Assembly (NCBI GenBank): GCA_017425745.1
Contig: JAFOXT010000393.1
Span: 1 to 7,923, forward strand
DNA: 7,923 bases
Direction of reading: 5' to 3'
Source of the DNA: Clostridia bacterium
GTDB taxonomy: Bacteria; Bacillota; Clostridia; Oscillospirales; Acutalibacteraceae
This document shows, piece after piece, positions 5,635 to 7,923 of the stretch (position 1 is its first letter; each line of letters starts with the position of its first letter). The notes under the pieces are model-generated. The model was given only the letters and a program-made list of their open reading frames with translations. It was not told the DNA's origin and searched no databases. The position numbers and the translations under genes were made by a program.

Positions 5635-5662
5635 TTGACAAGCAGAAAAAAATAGATAAAAT
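5635..5662 (+). promoter_or_regulatory. Sigma-A promoter of tmcAL
   Basis: A perfect TTGACA (5635-5640) and TAAAAT (5657-5662, 5/6) are spaced by 16 bp. Transcription should start near 5669. Its -35 box lies only five bases from the -35 box of the opposing rfbC promoter, so both polymerases would compete for the same stretch of DNA. Confidence 0.75.
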
Positions 5663-5668
5663 ATTATA

Positions 5669-5682
5669 AGAGACTAGAGACT
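5669..5682 (+). repeat. Tandem AGAGACT repeat in the tmcAL leader
   Basis: AGAGACT is repeated perfectly head to tail at 5669-5675 and 5676-5682, at the predicted transcription start and just before the ribosome binding site. It may be chance or a small binding site; nothing else supports a function. Confidence 0.5.
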
Positions 5683-5687
5683 GAGGC

Positions 5688-5693
5688 AGGTGA
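5688..5693 (+). promoter_or_regulatory. Ribosome binding site that favours the ATG start of tmcAL
   Basis: AGGTGA at 5688-5693 is five bases before the ATG at 5699, a good distance. The alternative in-frame GTG at 5690 lies inside this site and would have only GAGG at 5683-5686, three bases away, which is too close for good initiation. Confidence 0.7.
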
Positions 5694-5698
5694 AGAAA

Positions 5699-6880
5699 AT
5701 GATTGCAGGAATTGTGGCAGAATATAACCCCTTCCATAACGGCCACCTTTATCACATAAACAAAGTGCGTGAAGCAGGTGCTGATTTTATAGTTTGCGTA
5801 ATGAGCGGTAACTTTGTGCAGAGAGGTGAGTGCGCCTGTGTTTCAAAATGGAAGCGTGCCGAAATTGCCGTAAAAAACGGCGCAGACCTTGTTATTGATT
5901 TGCCTACACCTTTTGCCTCGGCGTCAGCAGAAACCTTTGCACGCGGTGCTGTCGGACTTCTTTTAAGCTTCGGCGTTGACTTCATTTCCTTTGGCAGTGA
6001 ATACGACAGTAAGGAAAAGCTTCTTACCTGCCTTGAGGCTCTCAACAGTGAAAAAACAGGGGAGAGCATAAGAAAATATATGGCTGAAGGTATGACCTAT
6101 CCCAAGGCTCTGAGTCTTGCCGTTGAAAATGAATACGGTAAGGAAACTGCAGAAATTCTTCTTTCACCCAACAGTACGCTTGGTGTGGAATATCTGAGAG
6201 AATTACAGAAAAACGGCAGAGAAAACGATTTTCTTCCTATTAAACGAGAAGGTGCCGCACACGACAGCGGAAAAACATCTGACAACATTGCTTCAGCAAG
6301 CTTTATAAGAGAAAACGCACTGGCTGATAATGTTTCATCTTTTCTGCCGGAAATTACTAAAAAGATAATCAGTGAAGAAAAAGAAAAGGGATTTGCACCT
6401 TGCAGTCTGAAAAATAACGAGAGAGGAATTCTTTCATCTCTTCGTGAAATTCCTAAGGAAGATTATTCACTTTATATAAGTGACACAACGGGACTTGCAG
6501 ACAGAATTTATTATGCGCTTAAAACGGCAACCTCACTCAACGGTCTTTACGATGCGGTTAAGGTTAAAAATTATACCCACTCGCGTATAAGAAGGGAAGT
6601 TCTTATGCTTTATCTCAGGTGCCCTAAAACTCTTTCTGAGGGCAGTGTGCCTTATATAAAAATTCTTGCAGGTAACGAAAAAGGCTTGTCGCTTCTGAAA
6701 AAAGCAAAGGAAAATTCAAGTTTGCCCATTATAACCCGTTTTGCAGAAAAAGAAAGCCTTACCGAAAAAGGCAAGGCTCTTTATGAGTTTGAATGTACTG
6801 CTACGGATAAGTTTGCTTTTATGAGCGAAACTGTCAGAAACAGCGGTGCTGAGGAAACAAATTCCTTCAGAAAATATTAA
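5699..6880 (+). CDS. tmcAL: tRNA(Met) cytidine acetate ligase TmcAL (YlbM)
   Basis: TmcAL activates acetate with ATP and forms N4-acetylcytidine at wobble position 34 of elongator tRNA-Met, which helps keep AUG and AUA decoding apart. The 393-residue protein opens with the nucleotidyltransferase-like block 'GIVAEYNPFHNGHLYHI' (residues 4-20), containing the HxGH signature at His13-His16, followed by 'MSGNFVQRG' (35-43), 'PNSTLGVEYL', 'SASFIRE' and 'RIRREVLMLYL' in family order. Length fits the usual ~400 residues. I chose the ATG at 5699 over the GTG at 5690 because of AGGTGA spacing and because homologues begin close to the AEYNPFHNGH block. It is divergent from rfbC and has its own promoter. 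It converges with mtaB, another tRNA-modification gene, with only 4 bp between the two stop codons and no visible terminator. Confidence 0.92.
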   Translation: MIAGIVAEYNPFHNGHLYHINKVREAGADFIVCVMSGNFVQRGECACVSKWKRAEIAVKNGADLVIDLPTPFASASAETFARGAVGLLLSFGVDFISFGSEYDSKEKLLTCLEALNSEKTGESIRKYMAEGMTYPKALSLAVENEYGKETAEILLSPNSTLGVEYLRELQKNGRENDFLPIKREGAAHDSGKTSDNIASASFIRENALADNVSSFLPEITKKIISEEKEKGFAPCSLKNNERGILSSLREIPKEDYSLYISDTTGLADRIYYALKTATSLNGLYDAVKVKNYTHSRIRREVLMLYLRCPKTLSEGSVPYIKILAGNEKGLSLLKKAKENSSLPIITRFAEKESLTEKGKALYEFECTATDKFAFMSETVRNSGAEETNSFRKY

Positions 6881-6884
6881 GTGA

Positions 6885-7923
6885 TTATTCAGCTAAAACA
6901 CCTACACAGAAATCATCGTGTGCTTCTGTAAAAATTACATCTCTTATTTCGCCTCTGAGTTCATCAGGGGCTTTTACTTTTACGGGAATAAAATTAGCCG
7001 TATGACCGGTAAGATAACCCTCGGAGTCGCTTGTTTCAAAAATAACCGAATAAGCTCTGCCGATTTGCTTTTCTAAAAAGTCCTTGCGGATTTTCTCAGT
7101 TTCCTCAATCATAATTTTACAGCGTTCATCTTTGATAGATGCATCAAGGTGACCGTCGAATTTTTCTGCACGGGTGCCTTTCCTTATGGAATAGGGGAAA
7201 ACGTGTACCTTTTCAAAGGCTATTTCCTTAACGAAATTAAGGCTGTCAATGAAATCTTCGTCGGTTTCTCCTGCAAAGCCAACCATAACGTCAGTTGTAA
7301 GAGTGCAGTCGGCAAAGGATTCACGAAGCTTAGAGCAAAGGTGTCTGTATTCGTCAGCAGTGTAGTGACGGTTCATTCGCTTAAGGGTATTGTCTGAACC
7401 GCTCTGTAGGGAAATATGAAACTGAGGGCAAAGCTTTTCGCACTTTTTAAGCTCATCAATGACTTCATCGGTAAGATGGTCTGGCTCAAGTGAGCCAAGG
7501 CGTACACGGAGAATACCATCCGTATTGTTAGCACACTTAACAGCTTCAGAAAATGTTCTGCCTATATCTGAGCCGTAAGAGGAGAGATTTATGCCCACAA
7601 GCACAACCTCTTTATATCCGTTTTCAGCCAAAGCTTCAAGCTCACTTTTCAGCTCCTCAATGGGCTTTGAGCGTACTCTTCCTCGTGAATAAGGGATAAT
7701 ACAGTATGAGCAGAAACGGTTGCAGCCGTCCTGAATTTTAATGTAAGCCCTTGTTCTTTCATCAAAGCCCGTAATCTTTGCCACTCTGAAGCTGTCGCCC
7801 TTAAGATGCTCTTCAACCTGAAAAACTCTTTCTCTTTCCTGAAAATATTTTTCAATAATATTGGGCAGATCACAGTTGTTTTTGTTGCCGATTACAATAT
7901 CGGCCTCCATAAGAGCCTTTGAA
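6885..7923 (-). CDS. mtaB: tRNA (N6-threonylcarbamoyladenosine(37)-C2) methylthiotransferase MtaB, N-terminus cut by window edge
   Basis: MtaB is a radical-SAM enzyme with two Fe-S clusters that converts t6A37 to ms2t6A37 in certain tRNAs, next to the anticodon. The frame is open to the window end, so the start and most of the N-terminal UPF0004 domain are missing; a methionine at 7910-7908 lies inside the family block 'ALMEADIVIGN' and is not the start. The radical-SAM motif CxxxCxxC is in 'DGCNRFCSYCIIPYSRGR' (about 7680-7730). 'LVGINLSSYG', 'RLGSLEP', 'HISLQSGSD', 'MNRHYTADEY' and 'DVMVGFAGETDEDF' follow in MiaB/MtaB order, and a TRAM-like tail ends the protein. The glycine-isoleucine-asparagine 'VGIN' and the overall form fit MtaB better than MiaB or RimO. 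Subtype choice is by recognition, not by alignment. The stop TAA is at 6887-6885. Confidence 0.9.
   Translation of the reverse strand, partial: SKALMEADIVIGNKNNCDLPNIIEKYFQERERVFQVEEHLKGDSFRVAKITGFDERTRAYIKIQDGCNRFCSYCIIPYSRGRVRSKPIEELKSELEALAENGYKEVVLVGINLSSYGSDIGRTFSEAVKCANNTDGILRVRLGSLEPDHLTDEVIDELKKCEKLCPQFHISLQSGSDNTLKRMNRHYTADEYRHLCSKLRESFADCTLTTDVMVGFAGETDEDFIDSLNFVKEIAFEKVHVFPYSIRKGTRAEKFDGHLDASIKDERCKIMIEETEKIRKDFLEKQIGRAYSVIFETSDSEGYLTGHTANFIPVKVKAPDELRGEIRDVIFTEAHDDFCVGVLAE

Noticed and set aside
5690..5692. GTG as the start of tmcAL, three codons upstream
   Set aside because: It overlaps the better Shine-Dalgarno site of the ATG at 5699, and homologues begin close to the AEYNPFHNGH block.
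5752..6069. 105-codon minus-strand frame inside tmcAL
   Set aside because: Antisense to the conserved nucleotidyltransferase region, composition-driven, no family match that I recognise.
7149..7397. 82-codon plus-strand frame inside mtaB
   Set aside because: Lies opposite conserved MtaB motifs and shows no start signal.
1..7923. CRISPR array, insertion sequence, phage remnant or tRNA gene
   Set aside because: No regular repeat-spacer pattern, transposase frame, integrase, terminal repeat or cloverleaf with a CCA end was seen on either strand by eye.

Overview
The window looks like ordinary chromosomal DNA from an endospore-forming, Gram-positive Clostridia-type anaerobe, possibly Oscillospiraceae/Ruminococcaceae-like. 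This rests on the sporulation protease SpoIVB, the linked holB-ricT pair, AGGAGG-type Shine-Dalgarno sites, near-consensus sigma-A promoters, a tiny 2[4Fe-4S] clostridial ferredoxin and moderately AT-rich DNA. The family is inference. No mobile element, CRISPR array, tRNA or rRNA is visible.

Layout, left to right. (1) 1-548, + strand: C-terminal part of a CDP-glycerol glycerophosphotransferase-like wall polymer enzyme, cut by the window edge and closed by a strong terminator at 565-605. (2) 686-1909, +: spoIVB, with a possible small hairpin directly in front of its ribosome binding site. It ends in a hairpin (1908-1955) that can terminate transcription from both sides. (3) 3720-1963, -: a holB-ricT operon (DNA polymerase III delta' subunit, then the PSP1/RicT iron-sulfur protein), read from a good sigma-A promoter at 3755-3783. 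(4) 3956-4126, +: a 56-residue ferredoxin gene with an extended -10 promoter and its own terminator, shared tail to tail with the next operon. (5) 5573-4173, -: rfbC-rfbD, the last two steps of dTDP-L-rhamnose synthesis, translationally coupled. (6) 5699-6880, +: tmcAL, divergent from rfbC, with back-to-back promoters in the 125-bp gap. (7) 7923-6885, -: mtaB, cut by the right edge and convergent with tmcAL across only 4 bp.

By function, the glycerophosphotransferase and rfbCD serve the cell surface. spoIVB serves the sigma-K checkpoint of sporulation, and RicT, in Bacillus, serves RNase Y-dependent mRNA maturation that sporulation and biofilm formation need. tmcAL and mtaB both modify the tRNA anticodon loop. 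These are short, mostly independent transcription units rather than one pathway. I found no convincing new multi-gene system. The points most worth a second look are the near-identical halves of the ferredoxin gene, a dinucleotide repeat inside the rfbC promoter spacer, the back-to-back rfbC/tmcAL promoters, the spoIVB leader hairpin, the terminator-less tmcAL/mtaB junction and the degenerate nucleotide-binding loop of HolB.
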